The notes beneath the pieces were generated by a model. It saw nothing but the letters and a program-made list of their open reading frames with translations, was not told the DNA's origin and made no database searches. A program made the translations under genes and the position numbers. A stretch of DNA of 64,000 nt from Achatina immaculata (taxonomy: Eukaryota; Mollusca; Gastropoda; Stylommatophora; Achatinidae). This document shows positions 1 to 14,100 of this stretch, in pieces. Positions within the stretch are counted from its first letter, which is position 1; each line of letters opens with the position of its first letter. Where the stretch lies: contig CM019714.1 in assembly GCA_009760885.1 (NCBI GenBank), positions 5,962,812 to 6,026,811 on the forward strand, in the 5' to 3' direction.

Positions 1-156
1 AGCAAATCCTCAGAGAGCATAGAATCAAATGTAACAGCCCAAGAAAAAGTGGACAAAAAAACAAGCTAGAGAGCTTCCTTCAAGTTCTCAATATCCTAGT
101 TTAGAAGAAGATTCTGTTAGTATTACACTATTTGTAAAACATTTTAATAAACTCAC

Positions 157-308
157 TCGGCCCTCGTTGGCAACGGCATCCATCTCCACCTCACGGTACC
201 CAGTGTAAAATCTTGTGATTACTACTGGATATTCACTGGACACCTGAGTAGCTTCATGCAGGTAGGTATGAAGCTCTTTTGGTGAATAAGCCACATTCAT
301 GGCAGAGC
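157..308 (-). CDS. CPS1: CPS exon 26 (last exon inside the window)
   Basis: 152 bp, completes Gly and ends in phase 0 at CGA|gtgagt. Encodes [20 protein letters not shown] and [14 protein letters not shown], second ATP-grasp domain. Bases 1-156 are the next intron; remaining exons lie outside. Confidence 0.95.
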
Positions 309-3300
309 CTGCAGAAACAATCATTTTTAAAAGTGCACTTCTTGAAAAAAAAACAAAACTTGAGGAAACAACACAAGGAGCACAAGGCTCAATCCAACAA
401 AAAAAAACAGTGAACAGAAATCTTGTTCTTTTTTTAAATGAGAAACTGGTAAATGTAAACTTATGCTGATATAAAATATTGCGTGATTTTTGGTGACAGC
501 AGGAAACTTTGTGGAGCTTTCCATGAACAAAGGGTAAAATAGTGAATAACAGTTTCTGGACGTAATTCACAATTCAATGACGTCATGTGACTGTACATGG
601 TTATGAAAATAAATATTTTGTTCTTCATCCATCTTTTCAGATGCCTCTATACACGGATTGGATTTAAAGTCCCTTGCTCTTGCTTTCTACTCTGACAGCC
701 ATGTGTTCAGCTGATATGGCTCACCTTGCAGGCAGGTATTCTCCAAATTTAGAGGAAATTCCCTAACACAAGTGTGAAGTACCTATTTTAACAGTAAAGC
801 TTACTGGAGCGCACCAAAAGTTGGTCCACATCTCACTTTCTTCACAAGAAAAACAAACCCATCATCTGTGCTATTCTCATGACCAAACTAACATTTTCTT
901 CTCTGATTAGAAAAAACAAAAAGGTTGAACTGATTTCCATCATCAGTCATTCCTTCTGTGTATGTTGTTTGCATATACTTTTTGTCACCAATATGGGTTA
1001 CCTCTGATACCATGTTCTATGCACTGCCTCTACTTCTGAGGTGCTATTCATCAAAACAGATAACCCTATGATCTCCTGTGAGTCAGCAGTCCAGAATATC
1101 ATCAGTCATCATGCACATTTTCCCTAAATCTATCCTGGAAACTGACATGTTGTATATTTCCTACCACACGCAGTGTCTCCATAACTCATTTCTAAAATAT
1201 GATTTTTATGCATAACAACTTTTACTAATGTGAACATTCAGTCATCAGTCACAAACATTTCAGTAACTGCAGTTCCTTTTTTCACTGACTATTAACCTAG
1301 ACATAGACCCTTGGACATGAAGCTAATTTCTGTGTGAACATCAGTTAATCCCTTAATGCACCAACAACTGTCATATATATATATATATGTCCTGTATATT
1401 CTGCTGTACCTCCAATCAGTAGGCAGTTACTCTCCAGTTTCTGAGACAGTTTCTTTAAGTGTCAGGTACCCATTTTTATAGCTGGGTTGACTGAAGTAGG
1501 TGGGAATGGGTCTCCTGCCCAGAGCTTTCACATGAGATGCAGTTCATTATGAGCTCAACTACACTCATACTCACACAAGTAATAGACTTTTCTAAACTTT
1601 GACAGGAATCACGCCAATTTTGAAATCAGATATTCGCATTAATTTCCAGGATTAAGAATTAACAATTAACATAATTCTGTATAAGATTAAATATTCCTCT
1701 CTGTTATTTGTCCATGCCATTCTGTTGTTGAATATTTCTATCTGTAGTATGTGCATTCTATTCTTTTATATGTCAGTATGTTAAATAGCAAGACTAATAA
1801 ACAAATCAGCCTTTACTTATTTACAATTCAAAATAACCTTTAAACGACTGGTTTTTTTTCTCCACATGCAAACTACTCGTTACCTGACAAGATGTATGAA
1901 GGACGGAGCAGACATGGGTAGCCCACAGAAGCAGCAAAGTCAATGGCCTCTTCCTGGGATATAAATAGAAACTCTCATTACATTCACTGTCAACCAGTCG
2001 TTCTCAGACTTTTCTGGGTTGCTATTCTCTCCCCTCCCCCACCCCACCCATCCACAACCACCACAATCTTTCTCTACCACCCTCACATTTTTGCTCAGTT
2101 CTGGTGCCAGTTTCCATTCCCTTTCCCCTCACCACTTCCTTGGATCTTCCCATCACTCACAAGGGGCAGTACTCCTCACTCTGGGTACCTCTTTTGTGGA
2201 CAGTTATACTCTTTTTTAATCAATTTCAAATTCTAGGTACCTCTTATAGAGTTATACTCATATTTATCAAAATGCCAAAAGACATATTTATACAAGCACC
2301 AAAAACTTAATATATTTATCACCATGTCAAAATATCTGTCACATAACATCAGTGCATCCATATTTCATGACAGTGAGGCAAAATACCTACCATGGAAGCA
2401 ACAGCCCTCCACTCTGGTTGCTTAATCTTCAGTTCATCACATATTGCTGAGAACACACTGCGGTTTTCTGCATTGTCAATCATCTTGGGACTGGTTCCAA
2501 GGACCTTCACTCCATTCTTGTATAGAGGAAGTGCCAGATTGTTTGGAATCTGGCCTCCAACTGAAACAATGGCACCTTTGCATTGCTGGTAAGAACAGAA
2601 AAATAGAAATAAAATGTCTCAAATCTAAATTCTGGCAGAATGTTTTTCAAGACTCAGTGTTACATGGAAGATGATGGCTCAACTCCAAGGTTAAAAAAAA
2701 AAAATTATTTGGAAAAGGTTAAAGAATGCATGGACCAGCTTTAGGCTGCTCCTTTAAATCTCCTGCACGATCAGCCTTGCTACACTGCAAAGTCTTTCAG
2801 GGCACAAGTCACTTATGACCTGTTTCACACATCAACAGTTCTGAACTGTCTTTAACTGTCTTTTCTGAGTTCATGTAAGAAGCATACTTTGTTATATATA
2901 GCAACCCTTTGAGCAAAGTAGAAATAACATCTACTATTATGTATAACAAACCTCTGAGATAAAGTAAAGTCAACTCTTCTATTATATATAACAAACCTTT
3001 GAGCTAAAGTAAAGTCAATTTTTCTACTATATATTGTATGCCTCTGAGCTAAAGTATAAATCAGCTCTTCTATTACACACTGTAAACTTTTTGAGTTAAA
3101 CAAGAAAACAACTTTTACCTCATTCTGATAAATATCTAAGACTCTCTCCAGAGACAGCTCCTCAAAATACAGCCGATCACACTCATCAAAGTCTGTGCTC
3201 ACAGTTTCTGGATTGTGATTGACGACTACCTGTGATGTGTTCAAGTCAGATGCATGGATATAAATAGATCTTTCTCAAGAACTAGAGAAATCTTATGTCC

Positions 3301-6300
3301 AGATTCACTGCACATTTTTACTTTGAAATATAAGAGATAGTTAACAAAAGATAACAAATAATTCTGAAACTATAAATTCTGATTTAAAATTTCTGACTTT
3401 TCAGAATCAATCTCTACACATACTATATATAGAAAAGTTAAAGGTATAATCCCCGTTTCAAGCCATTAAGGTATATTAGGGAAAGGGTATTAAGCCCATA
3501 CTTCCATGACCACTGGCATATGAAAGTATGACGTGATCAGTATCACAGCTGGCCACATTTACCTTCACAGATTTCTCTGATACCCATTTTTAAGGGTGCG
3601 TGAATCTTGGTGCCTTTTTTGGTGTGGTGGTGAAAGGTTACAAGGTAACGGTAAAATTCCCATTTCCATGCCATTAACTCTTTCCCTGCCACAGTCGATA
3701 TCGTGATAAGTTCCTGTTAGTCTTGTCACTGCCATGTTCGTTATAGCGATTTTGTTTCATTGGAGTGTAAAACTATTGTAAAACTTGTTATTGTACATAA
3801 TTTATCTGCGTATGTCTGGTGACCTTTCATAGTTCAATCTAAAGTGTGGCTAACAACCGAGTGAAATAGATGTTTTAGCAGAGAAATTTAAGTATTTATT
3901 GTGCTTTTGGAGGCATAAGGGCATGTCCTATGACCCGACCACTGTTCCTGAATGTACCCCAAGTACATCTCATCATCATCATCATCAGGTGCCGTGCCGA
4001 CTGGCGCTGGCTATTATGCTTCTTCAGAGTACCCGATCTTTCATGCAGGCCATCAGTTCAGCTGGTGATCTCCTCTCACACCATCCCGTCAGACTGTCCA
4101 GTATCATTTCTCTTGGTCTTCCTCTTGATCTTCTTCCTTCTATTTTTCCTGTTGTTATAATATTTTCAATGCCCCCTCTTCTCATTGCATGTCCTATGAA
4201 AGTACATTGTCTCTCTCTTATCTTTTCTGACAAGGTTTTTTTGTCTCTCCAGCTCTTCTCATACATTCTTCATGAGTTATTTTTGCTGTCCAGGGGATTC
4301 GCAACATTCTTCTAATAAACCACATTTCTGCTGCTTCCAATGATTTTTGTGCAGACTTGCCTATTGTCCATGATTCACTTCCATATAACAAGACAGGTTC
4401 AATATAGCATTTTAGGACTCGTTTTCTAACATTCATTGATAAGGATGTGTTAGCTAATATGTTTCTCATTCTCTGAAATGCAGTCTTTGCTTGGCCTATT
4501 CTGTTCCTAATTTCTGTTCTGCATTTCCCATCTAAGTTATTACTGCTCCAAGGTATTTGAATTTCTGCACCTGCTTTAGAATAGTTCCATTTAATTTAAC
4601 ACTGCATGCTGGTGGATTCTGTTTCTTAGATAAAACCATAGTCTCTGTCTTTTTGATGTTCAAAGTAAGGTCTTTCTGTTCACTTTCTTTGGCGACTTTA
4701 ACCAAGAGATTTTGCAGGTCTTGTTGGTTCTCAGCTATCAGTACTGTGTCGTCAGCATACCGAAGGTTGTTAATATTGTATCCTCCAATTCCTATGCCTG
4801 GTTCTGTGATGATTGTTCTTAGAATATTCTCGCTATACAGAGAAAAAAGATCTGGAGATAGTACACATCCTTGTCACACCCCTTGTGTTATAGGTTGATA
4901 TTTTCCACTTCTAGACCTATTAAATGGACTGGAGAAGTAGTTAGAAGGTTATTTTAGACATTATTTTAGTGAGAATGCCACCACATGACGAGATCAGACA
5001 AAAATTAAGTAGATCTGGAAATCGCAGATGGTAAACATTGTACATATAGGCATCGCCGATGGTAAGCACTACACAATTATCAGCTAAAATCATCACACTA
5101 CTTCTTTTTTTCCTAAAAAAACTCTTCCTTTATGAAATCTTCTTACAGTTACAACTATTTTCATGCATAATATGTATACTTTTAAAGTGGAAATACTTTG
5201 TACATTCACTTTTACAACTATACCCCCTATACATATCAAGACCCACGCTTTTTGTGTGGCACGGACAGGAACATCCGCGTTTTTTTCTGTCGCATGGGCA
5301 GAGTTAAGGAATACAATGTTAGGCCCATACTTTCCATGACCCTCGGCACATGAAAGTGGTACCAGACAAAAATATCCACTGCTGGGACTTCAACCCAGTA
5401 CTACCAGATTAGTAGATGAAGTAATTAACCACTCTGCCATACCAGGCCTCCACTATATAGTAATGTTAAAAACTTAAAAACAAAAATTATGTGAATTAAA
5501 AGAACTGTCCTTCTAATTTTATTTCTCCATATCATGTGTATGATACTGTATTAAAATGGTGTTTAAGAAGGCATGAGAGAAAAGACATATGTTCGTCACT
5601 TGATGAGAGGAAACAGCCAGAGAATCCCAAAACAAGCTATAAAGTGGAACACAACAGGCCAAAGAAAAAGAGTTTGACCATGTTAAACTCTAAAGAGGAC
5701 ACTGTTAAGAGAGGCCAGTTTAGTAGCCATAAAATCCCTTGATAAGGTTGAAAAGCTCACTGAAAATAGGAAAACTTGGGGAACTACCTTGTGAGCCCTA
5801 GATAATGTTTAGTGGCACAGGAAGATACGAGGGATGATTGATAAGTTCTCGGCATAAGGTACAACAGATTATTTGTGGACAAATGTTTTGGGTTATTTCT
5901 CAACATAGTCCCCTTGCAAGTTTATGCACTTAGTCCAGCGATCCTGGAGCATACGGATCCCTTCTTTGTAAAAGTCAGCATCTTGTGCCAGTAGAAAGTG
6001 GTCTACAGCATGAATGACGTCATCATCTGAAGCAAATTTGCGACCACTGAGCTCCTTTTTTGAGTTTGGTGAACAGGTAATAGTCCGAAGGGGCCAAATC
6101 TGGGGAATAAGGAGGATGTTCAAGAAGCTGGAAGCCACATTCATGAATGGCAGCCAATAAGGAGGATGTTCAAGAAGCTGGAAGCCACATTCATGAATGG
6201 CAGCCATTGCCATCGCTGACTTGTGAACTGGAGCATTGTCTTGCTGAAAGATGACTCCTTTCGTCAATTTCCCTCGATGCTTTTCCTTCAATCTGACCCC

Positions 6301-9300
6301 CATTTGCTTCACAAGATTAGCGAAATAGACCTCAGTGACCAATCTGCCCTTTTGAAGATAGCACACCTTCTGAATCCCAAAATATGGAAGCCATCACTCT
6401 GCCTGCAGACAGAACCAGACTTGCTTTCTTTGGAGGTGGGGATCCATGATGTTTCCACTGCTTTGACTGTTCTTTGGTTTCTGGTTGAAAATGATGATCC
6501 CAGGTCTCATCCATAGTCACAAAGTGGTGAAGAAACTGTTCAGGATCTGCAGAAAAATGGCCAAGATTTTCTCTTAACATACTGAGACACTGTCGTTTGT
6601 GATCAGCTCCAAAAAGTTTTGGGAACCATCGAGCAGAGACCTTTGTCATTTGAAGATCATTGTGAATAATGGCATGAACACATTCCTGGAAGATGCCCAA
6701 GTACCAATGTACTGCTCAGTTAGTCGTCGATCCTCCATTATCATGTCATGGATTCTGCCGGTGGTTTTATCAGTGGTTACTGTTCTTGGTCTTCCTGGAT
6801 GGGGATCATATTCCAGACTCTCCCTTCCACGTTTGAATTGAGCTGCCCATTTCTTCGCTGTGCTGTAAGAAGGGGCACTCTCTCCTAAAGTCTCCACCAT
6901 ATCCTCATAGATCTCCTTCGATGATAAGCCCTTGATGCAGAGGTAGCGAATGACTGCTCGATAAGAAATTTTATCCATTTTCTCAATTTCTGCCACTCCT
7001 TACCACTTCAGTAGCCTGTAAAAAAATTGGCTGCAGTTAATTTCCTGAAACTTGGTGTTTAATCTTACATTAATCTGATCTACAAAAGGACCTAATATCA
7101 ACTGTATGTTTCAAGTATTTGTACCTTAGGCTGAGAACTAATCAATCACCTCTCGTAAGAGAGAAAAGGGAATATATATGAGATGGGTTACCGCCAGCTC
7201 AATTCTTGATTTAAAAAATAAAATTGTGCATGTTCAGTGCATTATCCCTGGGAAGTCCATATCTTCTTACCTAAGAAGCTGGCCTGACTGTTCTGACCAC
7301 CATGGGAAGTCCATATCTTCTTACCCAAGAAGCTGGCTTGACTTCTCTGACCACCAGGTTAATGCACATATTTCAGAACCTCTCTTGTTAATAAATACAG
7401 TCCAGCCATGTCAGAGAAGTCCCAGGGATGTGCTGTTAGTGTCCATATTATTCTTTACCAATCTGCACACTAAAGGGTCATATGGTCAGCATTATACCTA
7501 GCCACCTGCCCTTCCTCAGCTATAGAGGGAGCCAGGTACCTATTTCTATAGCTCATCTTTCCAATATCCAACATTAATTAGCAGATACATCTTGTCTCTT
7601 CCTCAATAAAGGCCATAACTCTTATCATTTTTAACTAACTGCACCAAAAAATCTGTCCTCTCGTGGTTAACCAATCACTGCAAAAAGTGCTAAAACCCAG
7701 ACACTTGACTCAAAAATGATGTGTTTTTGTAATAACGAGCATTTTGAAAGTGTTCTCAGGCTCGTATTTTGCAGCTTCATCAATTCAGCTTCAATCAGAG
7801 GAAAGAACAAGATTTAATTCCAACATACTGTCTGATGGCCCATTTTCCGCAGAGCACGGATGCATGAAACAGCGCACCAATCAAACTCCACCGAGCTGCC
7901 AATATGGTAGGGTCCACATCCCAAGACCATCACACCACGACTGTTGAAGTCGACATCATGCTCCTGAAGCCAGAAACATAAAAAACTTTCATTTCACATA
8001 ATTTAAATAAAAATAAAATAAAAAAACAAGAACAAGATCAGTGAGCACAAAGGCAGCACACTTACAGCTGAACTGGATTAATCATGCAAGAGCTTTAATC
8101 ACCCAAATCATAAAAATGGGTACTTGGTAAAAGTGTCAGGAAAGCTGGTTTTGAAAATGAAGAATATTCTATTACAAAGTGAGGAGCACTGGTAAATATT
8201 GTTAATGATACTGTTAGTGTGTTCTCTTAGTATAAATTGTTATTGAGACTGTTAGTGTATTCTCTTAGTATAAATTGTTATTGAGACTGTCAATGTATTC
8301 TCTTAGTATAAATTATTATTGAGACATTATTGAGACTGTTAGTGTATTCTCTTAGTATATCAAACAAAGAAAATCTTCATATTAAATTTTTTTTTAAAAA
8401 TGGTTCCATAGTTGTGAGACTACATACAAGATGAAAGTTACTGCTCTTAATTATCCTGTTAACTACAGAGAAAGTTAACTGTACAAAAAGTTTAACTATA
8501 AAAGAAATGAATTATCCAGAAGTAAATCACTATACCCCCTATTTTTTCCTAAGTAAAATGCTGACAGATCCAAAATTGTAAATAACAGAAAAACTGAAAA
8601 CATCTGAATGTAGTTTCTTTGTTTTTTTTTTCTTCATAAACGAAGGTATGAGAAATGGAGAGTAGAAATGCCAGCAACTATCTAGTCTTGTCAGTCTAGT
8701 ACATACTCATGTTTACATCTGATGTCAAACTTCATATTAAAAAACTTACCATTCCATTATAAGTGTAGTAGAGGTAGTTAGTTCTAGCAGGGTATTCTGC
8801 TGCCATCGTGTCAATCTGAGGAGAATAATATGTTAAACTGGTGTACAGCTCTGTTAATCTCAGATGACAGAGAGCATTTTTTTCTTATGGTGATATGTAT
8901 ATCTCACAGGTGCTATTGTACGCAGGTGTGTAAAGATACGGGTAAAATTTTTAGCTGTGATCCAGCGTCATTGCCAAACCATAAGTGCTCTGCTACCTAC
9001 TCAACAGTGGACTAGAAACTGTTGGCTACCATCACCATTAACACGAACTCTGTAGTTCTTCCTTCCCAGAGTGTTAACCTAGGTACCCATGTTTTACCGA
9101 GGCTAGGTGAACCCAGGGAGAATTTTTGCGAGCCACGGTCGAAACAGGGTCGTCTGGTCAGTGAGCAAGTGTTAATGCGGGTGGTGTGTGTTCCGGTTAT
9201 ATACAAGTACAATGATGCTACTGTACACTGGCGGTACTTGTCCAATGCCAAACTTTACTGGTGATGTACAAGGTGATGTACAAGGTGATGTACAAGGTGA

Positions 9301-11115
9301 TGTACAAGGTGATGTACAAGGTGATGTAAAGGCTGCTTTTTACACCATCACTGCTGTATACTTGCCCTATTGTTTACTGGTGCTGTAGTACAATAGTGAT
9401 GTTGCTCAATGATATTGTTGTTCAATGATATTGTTGTTCAATGATCATGTTCTTCAATGATATTGTTGTTCAGTGATATTGTTGTTCAATGATCATGTTC
9501 TTCAATGATATTGTTCTTCAATGATATTGTTGTTCAATGATCATGCTGTTCAATGACATTATTGTTCAGTGACATTATTGTTCAATGGTGTCACCATTCT
9601 GTCACAATGTTATTATGTAGTGATTTTTCTGACTTGTACATGCAGGACTTCGCAAGACACAGCTGAATACATGGAGCTTTAAGCAGAATTAAATATAAAT
9701 TATATGTATACTGCATGGTATAAAATAATCCAAATAAAACATATAAGTAGTAGAACACTCAGAGTAGAACAAATTAAAAAAGTAAACAATTCAACAGATA
9801 AAAACAGCCAAGAGATGAGATAACTATCCATATTGTATTGTCTTTGGCACAGCCTATATCAGTAGTAAGTTAAAAAACATGATTTTCTAGTAGTAAGACA
9901 CAAAATAAAACAATGATATATTACCTGTTTAACCCAAGGTCTAATGTCCAGGTGATGTCTCATCTTACGGATGTCCATTTCTGACAGTCCCCAGATTTTG
10001 GCAATCTGTCTGTCAGAGAAGCCAGTCTCTTTGGCCATTTTCAGAACATCAGCATTGTCATCTCTGAAACAAAACATTTGTTCTACAACTGCTCAATCTG
10101 GTAACAGCAAAATAAGTCTTGGCTGGCTGGTTAAACCATGTATGCCAGGCCTACTGCTCCCCCCCTCCTTTTTTTGTTGTTGTAAACTACAGGTAAATTA
10201 ATCTTTTTTTTATTTTTCTACAAAGTTTCTATTTATAATTGCACATTTATTATCTTCTTGGCTTTATAATTTGATTTGACCGCACTGATTGCTGCAGTTT
10301 ACTTTACCCGTCAATGATTACCTTGAAGCTGTCCTTAGCAGGGCCTCTACATCACATAAACATTTTAGTTTGTGCAAGAACCACTCATCAATTTTGGTAA
10401 GGTTGTAGACGTCATCAACAGAGTAGCCAGCATTGAAAGCCTATACAGGTAAGTACATTATATTAAAAATAAATATAGTTTTCAACAATTGAATATCGAT
10501 GTCACAAAATGGCTATGTAAATATCTTTTTTCAGAGGTGACAACATAAATGAATATCCATTCAACATTCTACTTCACTTGGTTATGTCTTTTTTTTTTTT
10601 CTTTTCCACTTCCGTACATTTACGTCATTAGTAAATTTTAAACATTAATTATAGTTTTTCCTCCTTGTAATTAATAACAAAAGTTGTACTTTGAAATAAA
10701 GCACTTATCTACAGGAAATATGTGACAATGAAAAGATTTCCATGCATTTTCAAAACTATTTTTCCTTATCCTTAAAACTTGAATATACAAATTTTTATCT
10801 TGGAAGACGGTTCTGAAGTAACCAGATGTCAGTTGCTAAACAGCCTCTCTCACGACTGATTCTATAAATACTGATTTGCATAACTGGCCAACATAACAAC
10901 AAATGATGTTTATATTGCAAAGTCCAATCCCTTTGCACTTGTCTTCTTGTTTCATTTGACCCTAATTCTTTCCTCGGATGGTGCAGCACTCCTGGGTAGT
11001 TGCTTCACACATGACACGATCTTTCAACAATTCTTCCCAGTCCTATTACTTATACTTAACAAACACAGACACAGTTTTTTTGGTATAATGACACCTACAA
11101 CAATAACAACAACAA

Positions 11116-11154
<39 letters not shown>

Positions 11155-14100
11155 CAACAACAACAACAACAACACTTAAAGCTTCATACCTTGGCAATTG
11201 TGTGGATTCTGATGTTGTTGGGCACTCTTAAGTTGTCATTAATGTTGAAGTTTTCTGGGTAGTCTTTCCCTGCTGGCAAAGTAGCAGAGAAACCAGCCAC
11301 TGAAGGATGTGTCATCCTCAAAGCTTTCTGAAGACTTTCTTCAAATGTCCTACCAATGGCCATCACCTGGAAGTAATTTCAGAACTGCCTATAATTAAAC
11401 TATTACATTCATTATTAGTGCTTTGTATTTAATATCTTCCAGTGTTTCTAATACATGATTAAAAAAAACAAAACATTTTTGTTACTTACTTTTCTGGTGT
11501 CAGTGAGACTCACCAGCAGATTCAACAGTTTTTCTTGGAAAAATTTTGTAACCTTGGAGAGCATGGGCTACTTTTTTCAAAATTTTGCCTAATTTTAAAC
11601 ACAATTTTTTTTTCTCAATTTTTCATTTCATCAAGAAAGTTACACTGACACAGAGTCAGTGGTTCTTTTTTTTTTCTGTTTTATGATCAGACCTAGTTCT
11701 GTTATTTAATGTTATAAGGCAGCAGAGATGGTGGCGCCACCAGGACCAGCAGAGATGGTGGTGCCACCAGGACCAGCAGAGATGGTGGCGCCACCGGGAC
11801 CAACAAACCAAAGCTGACCAAAGATCTTGTCCCACTTCTAAGCAGAAATCAGCCATACAGAGCCTCAAAACAGGACAATGACTGATACTTTCCTCATGAT
11901 AAAGGAGACTGCTGGATTCTGCTTTGGTTCTCTCTGAAAGACAAGAATATCCATAGCAATGCCATCTGTCACTTTTCATCATGTTGATTTTCTTTAAAAG
12001 ATATTCATCACAGCATCATCTGCCAGGAACAATAGGTTCACATATAAAGAAAGACAGACTGATGATTCTAAAAGAGATGTTCAACCTGCTGATCTGAAAG
12101 TATCTAATCCAATAATGGTAGTATATTTTCTTCTTCAGCACTCAAATAATGGGTTGTGCTACACCTGGCTTTGACACTGGGTTGTGCTACACCTGGCTTT
12201 GACACTGGGAAGAAATCCATAATTCTCTCCAGATTTTTATTGCAAAATCATAACTTACACCTTACCAGATAAACTAACACCTCACATCTAGACACTGCAA
12301 CCAGATAAACTAACACTTCACATCTAGACACTGCAACCAGATAAACTAACACCTCACATCTAGACACTGCAACCAGATAAACTAACACCTCACATCTAGA
12401 CCCTGCGACCAGATAAACTAACACCTCACATCTAGACACTGCAACCAGATAAACTAACACCTCACATCTAGACCCTGCAACCAGATAAACTAACACCTCA
12501 CATCTAGACACTGCAACCAGATAAACTAACACCTCACATCTAGACCCTGTGACCAGATAAACTAACACCTCACATCTAGACCCTGTGACCAGATAAACTA
12601 ACACCTCACATCTAGACCCTGCAACCAGATAAACTAACACCTCACATCTAGACCCTGTGACCAGATAAACTAACACCTCACATCTAGACCCTGTGACCAG
12701 ATAAACTAACACCTCACATCTAGACCCTGCAACCAGATAAACTAACACTTCACATCTAGACCCTGTGACCAGATAAACTAACACTTCACATCTAGACCCT
12801 GCAACCAGATAAACTAACACCTCACATCTAGACCCTGTGACCAGATAAACTAACACTTCACATCTAGACCCTGTGACCAGATAAACTAACACCTCACATC
12901 TAGACCCTGTGACCAGATAAACTAACACCTCACATCTAGACCCTGCAACCAGATAAACTAACACCTCACATCTAGACCCTGCAACCAGATAAACTAACAC
13001 TTCACATCTAGACCCTGCAACCAGATAAACTAACACTTCACATCTAGACCCTGTGACCAGATAAACTAACACTTCACATCTAGACCCTGTGACCAGATAA
13101 ACTAACACCTCACATCTAGACCATGTGACCAGATAAACTAACACTTCACATCTAGACCCTGCAACCAGATAAACTAACACCTCACATCTAGACCCTGCAA
13201 CCAGATAAACTAACACCTCACATCTAGACCCTGCGACCAGATAAACTAACACCTCACATCTAGACCCTGCGACCAGATAAACTAACACCTCACATCTAGA
13301 CCCTGCGACCAGATAAACTAACACCTCACATCTAGACCCTGCGACCAGATAAACTAACACCTCACATCTAGACCCTATGACTAGATAAGCTTATTCCTCG
13401 CATCTAGAACCTGTGGGCAAATAACTAACACCTCACTCTAGACCCTGCAACCAGATAACTAACACCTCACTCTAGACCCTGCGACCAGATAACTAACACC
13501 TCACATCTAGACCCTGCGACCAGATAACTAACACCTCACATCTAGACCCTGCGACCAGATAAACTAACACCTCATATCTAGACCCTATGCTTATTCCTCG
13601 CATCTAGAACCTGTGGGCAAATAACTAACACCTCACATCTAGACCCTGCAACCAGATAAACTAACCCTCACATCTAGACCCTATGACTAGATAAGCTTAT
13701 TCCTCACATCTAGAACCTGTGGGCAAATAAACTAACACCTCACATCTAGACCCTGCGACCAGATAAACTAACACCTCACATCTAGACCCTGCGACCAGAT
13801 AAACTAACACCTCACATCTAGACCCTATGACTAGATAAGCTTATTCCTCGCATCTAGAACCTGTGGGCAAATAAACTAACACCTCACATCTAGACCCTGC
13901 AACCAGATAAACTAACACTTCACATCTAGACCCTATGACTAGATAAGCTTATTCCTCACATCTAGAACCTGTGGGCAAATAAACTAACACCTCACATCTA
14001 GACCCTGCGACCAGATAAACTTACACCTTACATCTTGACCCTGTGGCCAGATAAGTCTTCAGTAGTAATACTCCATCTTCCTTTGACTACAGGTTAATGG

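Larger units (their letters stand above)
5826..7157 (-). mobile_element. mariner transposon with complete TIRs, broken transposase
   Basis: 1332 bp bounded by TA. The left terminus reads TACGAGGGATGATTGATA and the right, inverted, TACGAGAGGTGATTGATT; the inverted repeats extend about 38 bp. The minus strand encodes a mariner transposase from 6996: an N-terminal helix-turn-helix part ([30 protein letters not shown]), then VTMDETW and [11 protein letters not shown] catalytic motifs and a C-terminal part. The frame is lost near 6660-6700 and again by a perfect 50-bp duplication (6106-6155 repeated at 6156-6205) just before the third catalytic Asp region. Confidence 0.93.

Noticed and set aside
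88..570. 160-residue minus-strand frame as an independent gene
   Set aside because: Only its central part (157-308) is CPS exon 26; the rest is intron read through splice sites.
5376..5450. Functional tRNA gene on the minus strand
   Set aside because: Boxes are recognisable but stems do not pair well and it is joined to a repeat body, so a SINE fits better.
12248..13360. 370-residue open frame of 12-residue repeats
   Set aside because: Product of the 36-bp minisatellite in intron 17; no start context, domain or splice support.
12256..14055. Regular arrays as a possible CRISPR locus
   Set aside because: The units are contiguous without unique spacers, and the context is an animal intron.
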